DNA of 48,411 nt from JAYZDP01 sp036337765 (GTDB taxonomy: Bacteria > Acidobacteriota > Thermoanaerobaculia > Multivoradales > Multivoraceae): contig JAYZDP010000097.1 of the NCBI GenBank assembly GCA_036337765.1, positions 1-48,411 on the forward strand, given 5' to 3'. Below are positions 16,827 to 25,714 of this stretch, piece after piece. Numbering within the stretch: position 1 is the stretch's first letter; each line of letters starts with the position of its first letter. A program made the position numbers and the translations under genes. The notes beneath the pieces are model-generated. The model had not been told where the DNA came from and searched no databases. It was given only the letters and a program-made list of their open reading frames with translations.

Positions 16827-17879
16827 GTGGTGGTAAATGCAAGAACAGAAGCGTTGGTGTTCGCGGCAGGAGCTCTGGTCCTGATGGCTGCTATGACGGT
16901 TGGGCAGGACCATGCTCAAGGCCTGACCGCTGTAGACGGTGTCCGGGTCGGTCATCACACGCTGAGCGAGAGGCCGACCGGGTGCACCGTGATTCTGGTC
17001 GAGGCCGGCGCCGTGGCCGCCGTCGATGTGCGCGGTGCAGCCCCGGCTACCAAGGAGACCGATCTGCTCGACCCGGTGCGAACGGTGCAGCAGGTGCATG
17101 CGATCGTGCTATCCGGCGGCAGCGCGTTCGGCCTCGATACGGCTTCGGGGGTCATGCGCTACCTCGAAGAGCGCGACGTCGGCTTCGACGTCGGCGTAGC
17201 CAAGGTGCCGATCGTGCCTGCCGCGGCGCTGTTTGATCTGCGCGTCGGCGACAAGCCGAAAGTGAGGCCGGGCCCGGATTGCGGCTACGCGGCGGCCAGC
17301 GTGGCCACGACCGACCCGCCCGCCGAAGGGTCCGTAGGCGCAGGTGCCGGTGCGACGGTCGGCAAGCTCGCCGGTGGTGCGAGGGCGATGAAGGGAGGCA
17401 TCGGCTCAGCGGCACTGCGGCGCCCCGACGGGCTGGTGGTGGCGGCGCTAGTTGCGACCAATGGGGTCGGCAACGTAGTGGATCCTGCGACGGGCCGCGT
17501 CCTCGCCGGCGTGCGTACGCCTGACGGCGCCCGCGTGGCCGCCTATGAAGGGCTGTCGGGCGGGTTCGGTGCCCGTGAAGGAGAAAACACCACGATCGGC
17601 GTTGTCGCCACGAACGCGGCGCTTACCAAGACCCAGGCGAAACGCGTCGCCGAGGTCGCCCACGACGGTCTGGCGCGCTCCATCCGCCCGGTTCACACCC
17701 CCGGCGACGGCGATGCGCTGTTCGTGGTCGCGACCGGATCGCACGACGCGTTCGACATGCTGAGCGTGGGTGAGCTGGCGGCCGAAGCGATGGCGCTCGC
17801 GGTGGTGCGCTCGGTTCGGGCCGCCGAGTCCGTGGCCGGCTACCCGGCCCTGCGGGACGTGGCACCGGCCGAGGAGTAG
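16827..17879 (+). CDS. P1 (S58, DmpA-like) family peptidase, secreted
   Basis: A 350-residue protein starting at GTG 16827 (SD GGAGG). A hydrophobic N-terminus (ALVFAAGALVLMAAMTVG) suggests export. The mature part begins LTAVDGVRVGHHTLSERPTG and continues with GCTVILVEAG, LSGGSAFGLDTASGVMRYLEE, GSVGAGAGATVGKL and GGIGSAALRR. These are the signatures of P1/S58 peptidases, N-terminal-nucleophile enzymes related to DmpA L-aminopeptidase D-esterase and beta-peptidyl aminopeptidases that mature by autocleavage. I have not assigned the nucleophile. The last 40 nt overlap convergently with the HD-domain gene. Confidence 0.92.
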   Translation: MVVNARTEALVFAAGALVLMAAMTVGQDHAQGLTAVDGVRVGHHTLSERPTGCTVILVEAGAVAAVDVRGAAPATKETDLLDPVRTVQQVHAIVLSGGSAFGLDTASGVMRYLEERDVGFDVGVAKVPIVPAAALFDLRVGDKPKVRPGPDCGYAAASVATTDPPAEGSVGAGAGATVGKLAGGARAMKGGIGSAALRRPDGLVVAALVATNGVGNVVDPATGRVLAGVRTPDGARVAAYEGLSGGFGAREGENTTIGVVATNAALTKTQAKRVAEVAHDGLARSIRPVHTPGDGDALFVVATGSHDAFDMLSVGELAAEAMALAVVRSVRAAESVAGYPALRDVAPAEE

Positions 17880-18466
17880 AGCAACCCGCGCTCGGTGGCG
17901 TCGTCGATAAGAGTCAGCGCATACTCCCAGAGAAGCGGTGCGCCTTCGCCGATGCTCTGGCAGCGATCGATGACCTGTTCGCGGCTGATGTCGTTCTCGA
18001 GCCAGGTGCCGCCGTCGTTGAAGTAGTTGTGCAGCAACGGCTGTAGGCGATCCATGGCCGCGGCGTAGCGCGCGTCGTTGGAGGAACGCGAGTCGAACTC
18101 CTCCCACAGCGTGCGCAGCTCACCGGCGAGGTCTTCGGGCAGGAGGTTGAACAGCCGCTCCGCGGCCTGCTGCTCCCGTTGGAGCTTGTCCTCGTTGCCC
18201 GCCTCGTCGTAGCAGTAGGTGTCGCCGGCGTCGATCTCGACAATGTCGTGCACGACGATCATGCGCAGCACACGCTCGAGATCGACGGGACCCGGCGCGT
18301 ACTCCTGAAGCAGCATAGCCATCGCGGCGAGGTGCCACGAATGCTCCGCCGAGTTCTCGCGGCGCGACTGATCCAGCAACTCCGTGCGGCGCAGCACGTG
18401 CTTGAGCTTGTCGATCTCGAGGACGAAATCGAGCTGGGCGGCGAGCCTGTCGGAGGACGGACGCAA
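17840..18466 (-). CDS. HD-domain phosphohydrolase (YfbR/HDDC2-like)
   Basis: A 208-residue HD-domain protein. RRTELLDQSRRENSAEHSWHLA supplies the first metal histidine and the EHSWH motif. MIVVHDIVEIDAGDTYCYD contains the HD pair followed by the E/D residues of YfbR-type 5'-deoxynucleotidases and HDDC2-like proteins. These enzymes remove phosphate from nucleoside 5'-monophosphates, though substrates vary. Size and motif spacing fit the family. It converges on the P1 peptidase gene with a 40-nt overlap and has its own upstream region shared divergently with the VWFA gene. Confidence 0.88.
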   Translation of the reverse strand: MRPSSDRLAAQLDFVLEIDKLKHVLRRTELLDQSRRENSAEHSWHLAAMAMLLQEYAPGPVDLERVLRMIVVHDIVEIDAGDTYCYDEAGNEDKLQREQQAAERLFNLLPEDLAGELRTLWEEFDSRSSNDARYAAAMDRLQPLLHNYFNDGGTWLENDISREQVIDRCQSIGEGAPLLWEYALTLIDDATERGLLYSSAGATSRRAG

Positions 18467-18612
18467 AGGGCTTCCTTATACTGCGGCGGCCGTTTCAGCT
18501 TACGTCAAGCTTCGCAACCCAGTCTATCTGTGCTGGATGTCTGGAATACTCTGGTGGGCCAGACTGGTTGGTCCTAGCGAACTAGACGAACGTTTTGATT
18601 CGAGGGTTGCAA

Positions 18613-20340
18613 ATGCTCAGGAAACGTCCCACCCGGTCGCTCGCTGCGCTCGGTGCAGGGGCCGCACTGCTCGTGTCCGGTGTTCCCGGAGTTGCCCAGC
18701 AAGAGGCGATTCCGATGGTCTTTCAGGAGGTCCTGGACGTCCGCGTGGTCAACGTCGAAGTGGTCGTCACCGACGGCAAGGGGCTGCGTGTCCGGGGGCT
18801 CGAGGCGTCGGACTTCCGTCTCCTGGTCGACGGCGAAGAGGTTCCCATTGATTTCTTCTCGGAGGTCGTGGGAGGCAGAGTCAGTGAGCGGAAGGTCGCC
18901 GTGACGGGCGAGCAGCCGGTGGTGGTGCCCGAGCTCGAGCCAGGGCGCCCGGTGGGCACCAGCTACTTGGTCTTTGTCGACGACTTCTTCTCGATCGCTC
19001 GCGACCGCAACCGGGTGCTGAAGAAGTTCGAGGAGGATCTCGATCGCATGGGTGCGGAAGATCGCATGGCGATCGTCGCCTACGACGGTCGCGAGCTCGA
19101 GATGCTCGCCAGTTGGACGAACTCGAAACGCGTGATCGTGGACGCCCTGCGCCGGGCGCGTGGGCGCAAGGCGTACGGCCTGCATCGGATGGCCGAGCTG
19201 CGTCGGAACGATGACGATCGCCAGTTGCGTCGGCGCAGGAGCAACGAGCTGGACCAGGTGTTGGCCGAGCAGGGCCCCGAGAGAGACACCTACAGCATCA
19301 TCGCTGGCCTCGATCCCGTGGAGAGGCCGTATGCGACACGTCTGACCAACCAGATCGAGAGGTCTGTCAATGCCGCGGTGGCCACGTTGCGCGGTTTTGC
19401 AAGGCCAGGGGGCCGCAAGGCGATGATGATCCTCGCTGGTGGCTGGCCCTTCTCGCCGGCCGAGTACACGGTGAACGACTTCGACTCGGCGATGGGCGAT
19501 GCGATTCTCGCCGCCAACGACCCGTCGATTCGCAGTCATGACCAGCTGTTCGGGCCGGTGGTCGACACCGCCAATCTCCTGGGCTACACCCTCTACCCGG
19601 TCGATCTGCCTGGCCTGCGCTCCGACAGCCGCGACGCCTCGTACCAGCAGCCCGGGGAGGGCCGGCTGTACAGCGAGTTCCAGGCGCGCTCGCGCGAGTA
19701 CGGTCTGCATGCCAGTCTCGATTTCCTGGCTGAGGAGACCGGTGGCGAGTCGCTGATCAACAGCCTTCGAGACGAGTTCTTCGAGCACGTCGTCGAGGAC
19801 ACCCGGTCGTACTACTGGCTCGGCTTCTCTCCGCAACGTGCGGGCGACAACCAGCGCCACGACATCAAGGTCAAGGTGGTCGGCAAGGGCCTTCGCGTGC
19901 GCGCTCGCGACGGCTTTCTGGACCTCTCCCGCGACCGCGAGCAGACCATGATGGTCGAAAGCTCGCTGCTATTCGGGAATCCGCCGTCGGCGACGCCGCT
20001 CGATCTGCACTTCGGTCGTCCGGAGCGCAAGTCGTTGAAGATGCTGGTACCGCTGCAGGTCGCGATTCCGATGAAGGAGGTCGCGATGCTGCCTATCGGT
20101 GAAGATCTTTACGGCGCCGACCTCGAGGTGCGCATCTCGGTGATGGACGATGATGGCGGGCGCTCGGACACCCCGGTGGAAAAGATCGAGATCCGGGGTA
20201 GGGATCTGCCGCCGCCGGGATCGGTGTTCACCTACGTCACCACCCTGACCATGCGTAAACGAAACCACCGTGTGGTGGTCGCGGTCTGGGACCCGGTCGG
20301 CGGCTCGGTGATGTCGAACTCGATCGAGCTTACGCCGTAG
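18613..20340 (+). CDS. VWFA-related domain protein, secreted
   Basis: A 575-residue protein from ATG 18613 (GAGGG about 6 nt upstream); an alternative TTG six codons earlier is less likely. A signal peptide (LGAGAALLVSGVPGVAQ) is followed by a beta-rich N-domain (VRVVNVEVVVTDGKGLRVRGL, FRLLVDGEEVPIDFF) and a von Willebrand A-like fold (SYLVFVDDFFSIARDRN, MAIVAYDGRELEMLASW). A C-terminal beta domain ends at NSIELTP. This layout matches the family usually called Acidobacterial VWFA-related domain. The role is unknown, but export suggests envelope or secreted complexes. The family is a taxonomic hint for Acidobacteriota. The 3' end overlaps the convergent glycosyltransferase by 11 nt. Confidence 0.88.
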   Translation: MLRKRPTRSLAALGAGAALLVSGVPGVAQQEAIPMVFQEVLDVRVVNVEVVVTDGKGLRVRGLEASDFRLLVDGEEVPIDFFSEVVGGRVSERKVAVTGEQPVVVPELEPGRPVGTSYLVFVDDFFSIARDRNRVLKKFEEDLDRMGAEDRMAIVAYDGRELEMLASWTNSKRVIVDALRRARGRKAYGLHRMAELRRNDDDRQLRRRRSNELDQVLAEQGPERDTYSIIAGLDPVERPYATRLTNQIERSVNAAVATLRGFARPGGRKAMMILAGGWPFSPAEYTVNDFDSAMGDAILAANDPSIRSHDQLFGPVVDTANLLGYTLYPVDLPGLRSDSRDASYQQPGEGRLYSEFQARSREYGLHASLDFLAEETGGESLINSLRDEFFEHVVEDTRSYYWLGFSPQRAGDNQRHDIKVKVVGKGLRVRARDGFLDLSRDREQTMMVESSLLFGNPPSATPLDLHFGRPERKSLKMLVPLQVAIPMKEVAMLPIGEDLYGADLEVRISVMDDDGGRSDTPVEKIEIRGRDLPPPGSVFTYVTTLTMRKRNHRVVVAVWDPVGGSVMSNSIELTP

Positions 20341-21475
20341 GGGCCGACGAACGGGAGAGGATCTCGTCGTAGATCGCGAGGGTCTGCTGCGTGGTCTTGG
20401 GCCAACTGAACGCCTTGCTGCGGGCGCGACCGAGCTCTGTCAGCTTGGCTCGGCGGGCGGGGTCGGTGGTGATCTCGACCATCCGGTCGGCCAGTTCGCG
20501 CAGGTCGAGGGGATTCACCAGGATCGCGGCGTCCCCTGCGATCTCTTCGAGTGAAGATCCACGAGAGGTGATGACTGGCGTGCCCGCGGCCATCGCCTCG
20601 ACGACAGGTAGCCCAAAACCCTCGTAGAGGCTCGGATGGACGAGTGCAACGGCACCGGCGTAGAGATCCACCAACGCTTCGTCGTCGACGTGGCCAACGA
20701 AGCGGACCGAGTCCTCGAGCCCGAGCTTGCCGCGCAGCCGGATCAGGGAGCTGGGGGTGTCGGTCTTGGCTCCGACGCAGACCAGCTCGATCCCTCCCTC
20801 GAGGCGGTCGACGGCGAGGCGCCAGGCCCGCAGCAGGTTGTCGAGGTTCTTGTGCGGCTTCGGATTGCCGACGTTCAGCACGTAGGGACGCGCCGAGCTG
20901 TCGCCTGCTCGGAGCTCGTTCGCCCCGGCCGCGTGCGGCCCACCGCGAGAGGCCGCTCGAAAACGCTCATCGACGCCGTTGTAGATCACGCGCAATCCGT
21001 CGGCCCTGTCTGGGCAGCGCTGCACGAGGTCCCGGCGCGTGCTTTCCGAAACAGCGATCACCCGCTCAGAGCGGCGCAGCGCGCGGTCGATCATCCAGCC
21101 CGCGTAGATAGCGGCGGCACGGTTGGGGAGGAAGCGGGGGTACAGCAGGTGGATCAGGTCGTGGACCGTGACGACGCTCGGGCAGGGGAGCGAGGCTGGC
21201 AGCACGTAGTGGGGTGCGTGATAGAGGTCGGGCTGGAGCCGGTGGACCTTCACGGCGAGCGCCAGCTGCTCCGCCAGGGAGTACTCGGCCGCAGTTGCGC
21301 GAATTGGCCGGAAACGCGCACCCAGCCCTCGTACGAAGTCGTGATCTGGGGGGCGTGCCAGCACCAGGAAGTCATGACTCGTGTCGGTCTGCGCCAGGCC
21401 CATGAGGAGCCGGCTGACATAGGAGCCGATGCCGAAGTCGGCCAGCTTGCGGGCGTCGACGCAGATCCGACTCAT
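20330..21475 (-). CDS. family 4 glycosyltransferase
   Basis: A 381-residue GT-B enzyme. The N-terminal domain has MSRICVDARKLADFGIGSYVSRL, where the G(I)GSY loop binds the acceptor side, and VTVHDLIHLLYPRFLP. The C-terminal GT4 domain has LNVGNPKPHKNLDNLL, FVGHVDDEALVDLYAGA and the EX7E nucleotide-sugar motif in PSLYEGFGLPVVEAMAAGTPVI. It is the last of four minus-strand genes at 20330-24322 and follows the next transferase by 8 nt. A role in surface polysaccharide or glycolipid assembly is likely; the sugar is unknown. Confidence 0.93.
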   Translation of the reverse strand: MSRICVDARKLADFGIGSYVSRLLMGLAQTDTSHDFLVLARPPDHDFVRGLGARFRPIRATAAEYSLAEQLALAVKVHRLQPDLYHAPHYVLPASLPCPSVVTVHDLIHLLYPRFLPNRAAAIYAGWMIDRALRRSERVIAVSESTRRDLVQRCPDRADGLRVIYNGVDERFRAASRGGPHAAGANELRAGDSSARPYVLNVGNPKPHKNLDNLLRAWRLAVDRLEGGIELVCVGAKTDTPSSLIRLRGKLGLEDSVRFVGHVDDEALVDLYAGAVALVHPSLYEGFGLPVVEAMAAGTPVITSRGSSLEEIAGDAAILVNPLDLRELADRMVEITTDPARRAKLTELGRARSKAFSWPKTTQQTLAIYDEILSRSSAPTA

Positions 21476-21483
21476 CGGCGCGC

Positions 21484-22869
21484 TCAGTCGGTGTGCCGCG
21501 GTCGGCGAGATGCGTGCAGATCGAGGCCGACGATCGTCTGTGCCAGCTCTGCCAGCGCCGACGGGTCTTGTTCGGTGATTCCCACGTCACCCGCTGCCGC
21601 GGTGAGCTCCTGCACCAGCTCCGACACCACGTCGTCACGCGAGAAACGGCCCAGCGGGGCGGCGGGCGAGGTGGGAGACGGTACCTGCGCCGCTATCTCG
21701 ATCGCCTGGGCATAGGCATCGATCGTGGCGCCCAGCGAGTGTCGGGTCGCGGCCCATCGCGCCGCGTTGCCGCCGATGGTCCGCCGCAGGACCGCGTCAG
21801 ATGCGAGGTGTGCGAGCAGGGCCTGCAACTCGGCGCGCTGGTGCAGATCCACACCGACCTTCACGCAACAATCGTTCGGTATCTCGGAGAACCAGCCGTG
21901 GTCGTTGACGATGACGGGCTTGCCGAGGCGAAGCAGACGAAGGCACGCGCCGGAGGTCTCACCCCCGGTTGGCTGGCGGAGATTGAAGGCGATGTCGGTG
22001 GCTGCCATCGCACCCACGAGAGTCGAGGCGTCGACCCGTCCGAGTGCGCGGTGGCTTGTGGGGCCCGAGCCCGCGGGTCGGTTGGCGCCAAGCCAGGCGT
22101 CGGAGCCCTCGCCGACGAGTAGGAAGAGCGCATCTCGATCATCGGTCAGCGCTTCGAACGCATCGAGACACAGCCCGATCGACTTGGTGGGCGCGACCAC
22201 GCCGAAAGCGGCGACGATGAGTGTCTCCGCTCCGAGCCCATGCCGGCGGCGGAACTTGCCCCCGGCCGCCTCGACGTCTGCCACTTCTTCGACCGTGTGA
22301 TGCGGTGCGACGATCACCTGGGCGGTGGGACGGCTGGCCAAACCCCGGTCTTGGGCAGTCTCGCCGTGTACGATCGTGCAGAAAGACCGGTCGACCACGC
22401 GCTCGAAGAGCGGCCACGTGTGGGCTGAGAGGCCCTCTCCGTCGATGTCGATGCGCCGAGCGAGCGCGTTGCCGGTGGCGCCGAGGGCGTAACGGAGCTC
22501 CTCCGCGAAGGCTTTGTGGCCCCCGTCGTGGTGCGCGCTGTCCCGTACCAGGTCTGCCAGCGCGAGCTCGTGCAGCACGACGATTCCGGGTGTCGCCAGG
22601 GCATGGCGGTAGATGTCGCCGTGAAAGCCGTGGTGGTTCCCCAGCTGGTAGATCAGCAGCTCGGAGCCGCGGGCGGGCGGGAGCTCGCCGTAACCAAGGA
22701 CCTCGACCGCACTCTCGAGTTGGCGTTGCGGCGCATTGGGCTGTCGGGTGAAGGCGCGTGTCGGCCAGCGCTGAGCCAGTGCCGGAAGCAGGGACGCACT
22801 GTAGTCCGCGATACCGGTCGCCTCCGGCGGCAGTGGGCTCACCAGGCCGATGTGCCTGTTCGCGCTCAT
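21484..22869 (-). CDS. glycosyltransferase, GT4-like
   Basis: From ATG 22869 the product has 461 residues; this start overlaps the upstream stop as ATGA. It begins with HIGLVSPLPPEATGIADYS, the typical opening of a GT4 subgroup acting on polysaccharide chains. Then come VLHELALADLVRD, FGVVAPTKSIGLCLDAFEAL and LRQPTGGETSGACLRLLRLG. The last block replaces the usual EGFGLP motif with GGETSGACLR, seen in enzymes related to the mannosyltransferase/WbaZ group. About 65 additional C-terminal residues have no assignable domain. Translational coupling with the neighbouring transferase supports joint glycan synthesis. Confidence 0.88.
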   Translation of the reverse strand: MSANRHIGLVSPLPPEATGIADYSASLLPALAQRWPTRAFTRQPNAPQRQLESAVEVLGYGELPPARGSELLIYQLGNHHGFHGDIYRHALATPGIVVLHELALADLVRDSAHHDGGHKAFAEELRYALGATGNALARRIDIDGEGLSAHTWPLFERVVDRSFCTIVHGETAQDRGLASRPTAQVIVAPHHTVEEVADVEAAGGKFRRRHGLGAETLIVAAFGVVAPTKSIGLCLDAFEALTDDRDALFLLVGEGSDAWLGANRPAGSGPTSHRALGRVDASTLVGAMAATDIAFNLRQPTGGETSGACLRLLRLGKPVIVNDHGWFSEIPNDCCVKVGVDLHQRAELQALLAHLASDAVLRRTIGGNAARWAATRHSLGATIDAYAQAIEIAAQVPSPTSPAAPLGRFSRDDVVSELVQELTAAAGDVGITEQDPSALAELAQTIVGLDLHASRRPRHTD

Positions 22870-23918
22870 CGGCTCGCGCGCTTCACGGCGGTTGACGTCA
22901 GCGATTCGATGACGCTGTCCCAACCGATCGCGGCGACCGCTCTGGCTCCGGCGGCACCCAGACGAGCCGCGAGCTGCGGATCCTCCGCCAACCGATCGAT
23001 GGAAGTGGAGAAAGCCTTGCCGTCTGGGGCATGTACGAAGCCAGTGACGCCGTCGCTGACGAACTCCAGGACCGCTCCGGAATCGCTGGCGGTGAGGACA
23101 GGTTTTTCGGACTTGAAGGCTTCGATCGTGACGTAGCCGAAGTCCTCGTCGTAGGGCGCGTAGTAGACAGCGAGGCAATCCCGGTAGAGGGCGACGAGCT
23201 CGTCGTCGGTGACGTTTCCGAGAAAGTGCACCCGCTCACTCAGTCCGAGAGTGCCGGCGAGCGCTTCGAGCTCTGCCCGCTGCGGCCCGTCGCCGGCGAT
23301 GCGGCACTCGATGTCGCAGCGGGTGCGACTGAGACCTTCGAGGAGCAGATCGACGCGCTTGAGCTGGTCTAGCCGACCGGCGGTGAAGATGTAGCTGCCC
23401 GGCTCGCCGGCAACGAAGCGCCCGGTGAGCTTGGGTGGGGGGTACAGGACGTCGGCGTCGGCGCCGTTGTAGGCGCTGGCCCGATCGGCAACGTTGTGCG
23501 AGATCGCATGCAGCGCCCGCGCCTCCGAGAACGCTCGGCAGTCCATCTGGCGCACCTGCTCGACGATGCGCCGGTCGCGTGCGCTGGAGTCGAAGTCGCT
23601 GTAGGGCGTACCGAGTAGATCGTAGATCTGCCGGAACTGATGAACCAGCCACACCACCTTGTTGGGGTGGCGGATCAGGTAGGAGGGGAAGCGTGTGGCG
23701 ATGACGAGATCCGGATCCCCGGCCGGCCCGCCGAGGCTCGACAGGCGCCAGGCCATGGCGCTCTTGAGGATCTGCATCCGCGGCGTCCAGGTGAATGGGA
23801 TCGTTACCACCGTGGAGACGAATCCACGAGCCAATAGCTCATGGTGCAGGGTCTCGACCAGGGCCTCGGCACCGCCGCGAATAAAAGGCACCTGGGTGGC
23901 GCAGATGCAGACGCGCAT
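22866..23918 (-). CDS. family 4 glycosyltransferase
   Basis: A 350-residue GT-B glycosyltransferase beginning MRVCICATQVPFIRGGAEAL, where the GGAE loop is typical of GT4 N-domains. VWLVHQFRQIYDLLGTPYSD follows. The C-domain has FTAGRLDQLKRVDLLLEGL, VHFLGNVTDDELVALYRDC and the EX7E-like ending PYDEDFGYVTIEAFKSEKPVL. Its stop overlaps the start of the following transferase (ATGA), and the helical protein gene ends 8 nt upstream. The substrate cannot be inferred. It is likely part of the same surface-glycan unit as its neighbours. Confidence 0.92.
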   Translation of the reverse strand: MRVCICATQVPFIRGGAEALVETLHHELLARGFVSTVVTIPFTWTPRMQILKSAMAWRLSSLGGPAGDPDLVIATRFPSYLIRHPNKVVWLVHQFRQIYDLLGTPYSDFDSSARDRRIVEQVRQMDCRAFSEARALHAISHNVADRASAYNGADADVLYPPPKLTGRFVAGEPGSYIFTAGRLDQLKRVDLLLEGLSRTRCDIECRIAGDGPQRAELEALAGTLGLSERVHFLGNVTDDELVALYRDCLAVYYAPYDEDFGYVTIEAFKSEKPVLTASDSGAVLEFVSDGVTGFVHAPDGKAFSTSIDRLAEDPQLAARLGAAGARAVAAIGWDSVIESLTSTAVKRASR

Positions 23919-23926
23919 CGTCGGCT

Positions 23927-24322
23927 TCAGCCGCTTCCGTCTTGATTCGGATCTGCCGCCGCCGTCTCGTCGAGCGCGGCGCGAAGGCGCCGCTGGCGAC
24001 GGTAGAGGTCCTCGAGAGAAAGAGCGACACTACGATTGAAGCGGGTCTGCTGTCGCAACAGCGATCGGTGGTGGCGGGCGGTGAACAGGTGATAGATCGC
24101 CTTCTGCAGATAGTGCACCAGCGCCGAGCTGCCTTCACGAGGTAGTGACGGCTCTTCGAGGTCGGTCTGGCGGCGCAGCTCGGCGAGGCTGGCAGGAAGA
24201 TCGCCGAGGTCCCGGTCGAGGCTCGCCAGCTCGGCCTGGCGCTGGCGAGCGCCGGCCCGAACGCGCTCGAGGACGTCGGCGACGGCCTCGCCCTCGCTTT
24301 GAGGATCCCGCGCCTCGCTCAT
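23927..24322 (-). CDS. small helical protein of a glycan cluster, unknown function
   Basis: A 131-residue, charge-rich, helical protein starting at ATG 24322 (MSEARDPQSEGEAVADVLER). The segment YLQKAIYHLFTARHHRSLLR, then QQTRFNRSVALSLEDLYRR, resembles the helical linker found N-terminal to catalytic domains in multi-domain methyltransferases and glycosyltransferases of polysaccharide loci. Here it stands alone, without a catalytic domain. It begins the minus-strand glycan unit and is only 21 nt from the divergent TTG-start transferase. It may be a scaffold or the detached front part of a larger enzyme. I do not recognise a named family. Confidence 0.65.
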   Translation of the reverse strand: MSEARDPQSEGEAVADVLERVRAGARQRQAELASLDRDLGDLPASLAELRRQTDLEEPSLPREGSSALVHYLQKAIYHLFTARHHRSLLRQQTRFNRSVALSLEDLYRRQRRLRAALDETAAADPNQDGSG

Positions 24323-24343
24323 CGCCGGTAGCATGACACGATC

Positions 24344-25714
24344 TTGCCTCCCTCCCTCAAAGACCGCATCAAGCGGGCGTTCGGTCCCGTGTGGCCTTTG
24401 ATTGCGTCGCCGGTGGTTTGGTATCGGGTGCAGCGCCACCGCCTCGACGCCTACCGCTCACGCCCTCGCCCGCGCAGGCGGCGGCCACGGGTCGCTCGCG
24501 CTCGCGCCACGCTCGCCTGGCTACGAGACTGCTTTTCCCGTTTTCAGCCACCGACTGAGCACGACACTCTGCTCGTAGCCGTGGACGGGACCGCCTTCTG
24601 GGAGCGGCTGACGGGCGTCGGCTGGTATCTGCACCAGCTGATGAGGCAGCTCGCCGACAGCACGACGGTTCGGCTCGAGATCTTTGGCCCCTCGGTGTTC
24701 GCACAGCATGAGGATCCCGCAGCCGCTGTGCCCTTCCCCGAGGGGCCCGCGATCGTGCCGATGAAGATCGACGTGCCCGACGGCCTGTTGATCCCACGCC
24801 CCTGGCTGGTACGACTGTTGCGGCGGCTCGAGTCTCGCCTCATCCGTCGCCGCGGCTACGACGTGGTGTTCGCGCCGAACTTCCTGCTACCGAGAAAGTT
24901 CGATCGAACGACAGCCGCGGTGGCCGTCACCGTCCACGATCTGGCGATGCGCCACTTCCCGTGGACTCTCCAAGAGGAGACCCTGCGTGCGCTCGAGGCC
25001 GATCTGGGCCGCACACTCGGTCGCGCGTCCGCGGTCCTCACACCGTCCGAGGCAGTCAGGAGCGAGATCGAGGCGACCGGCTCGGTCACTGCCGAGGTGA
25101 CCGCGATCCACCACGGGCCTGGCCATCTCGTGCGGCTCGGTGAGGGTCGTGTGCCGGAGGCAGTGCCGCCGCGCTTCGCTCTCTTTGTCGGCACCCTTGA
25201 GCCGAGAAAGAACCTCGTGACCCTGGTCGAGGCGTGGCAGGGACTGGCCGCGGAGGGTGCCGCCATCCCGCTGGTGATGGTCGGCCGGTGGGGATGGAAG
25301 GACGCGCAGCTACGTGAACGGGTGGAGCAGGCGTCGCGAGAGGGCTGGCTCATCCACCTTGGATACGTGCCGGACGAGGAGCTGGCTGGGCTCTATCGAG
25401 CGGCGACGATGATGGTTTGCCCGTCTCTGTACGAGGGCTTCGGCCTACCGATCATCGAGGCTCTGGCCGGCGGCTGTCCAGTCGTGTGCAGCGACCTGGC
25501 AGTCTTCAAGGAGGTGGCGGGCACGGCGGCCGTCTACGTGCCCTCGTCGGAGCCCGATGAGTGGCGGCGGGTGGTGGCCGATCTCGTCGCCGACGATCGG
25601 CGCCGCGCTGACCTTGCCCAGCTCGGCATTCAACGCGCTGCCGAGTTCAGCTGGGAGCGTGCGGCCGCCGAGGCCGAGGCCGCCTGGCGCCGGGCCTGCG
25701 GGCGCTCGTCGTGA
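24344..25714 (+). CDS. family 4 glycosyltransferase
   Basis: A 456-residue GT-B enzyme. TTG at 24344 is the first possible start after an in-frame stop. About 75 basic N-terminal residues precede LLVAVDGTAFWERLTGVGWY, the GVGWY acceptor loop. The rest follows the GT4 pattern: VTVHDLAMRHFPWTLQEETL, VLTPSEAVRSEI, FVGTLEPRKNLVTLVEAW and the EX7E motif in PSLYEGFGLPIIEALAGGCPVV. It is divergent from the minus-strand glycan genes and its end overlaps the next gene by 4 nt. The basic N-terminus with a short hydrophobic stretch (FGPVWPLIASPVVWY) could associate with the membrane. Confidence 0.9.
   Translation: MPPSLKDRIKRAFGPVWPLIASPVVWYRVQRHRLDAYRSRPRPRRRRPRVARARATLAWLRDCFSRFQPPTEHDTLLVAVDGTAFWERLTGVGWYLHQLMRQLADSTTVRLEIFGPSVFAQHEDPAAAVPFPEGPAIVPMKIDVPDGLLIPRPWLVRLLRRLESRLIRRRGYDVVFAPNFLLPRKFDRTTAAVAVTVHDLAMRHFPWTLQEETLRALEADLGRTLGRASAVLTPSEAVRSEIEATGSVTAEVTAIHHGPGHLVRLGEGRVPEAVPPRFALFVGTLEPRKNLVTLVEAWQGLAAEGAAIPLVMVGRWGWKDAQLRERVEQASREGWLIHLGYVPDEELAGLYRAATMMVCPSLYEGFGLPIIEALAGGCPVVCSDLAVFKEVAGTAAVYVPSSEPDEWRRVVADLVADDRRRADLAQLGIQRAAEFSWERAAAEAEAAWRRACGRSS

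Noticed and set aside
18574..19860. 428-codon frame antisense to the VWFA-related gene
   Set aside because: A shadow frame; the plus-strand gene has a signal peptide and recognisable domains.
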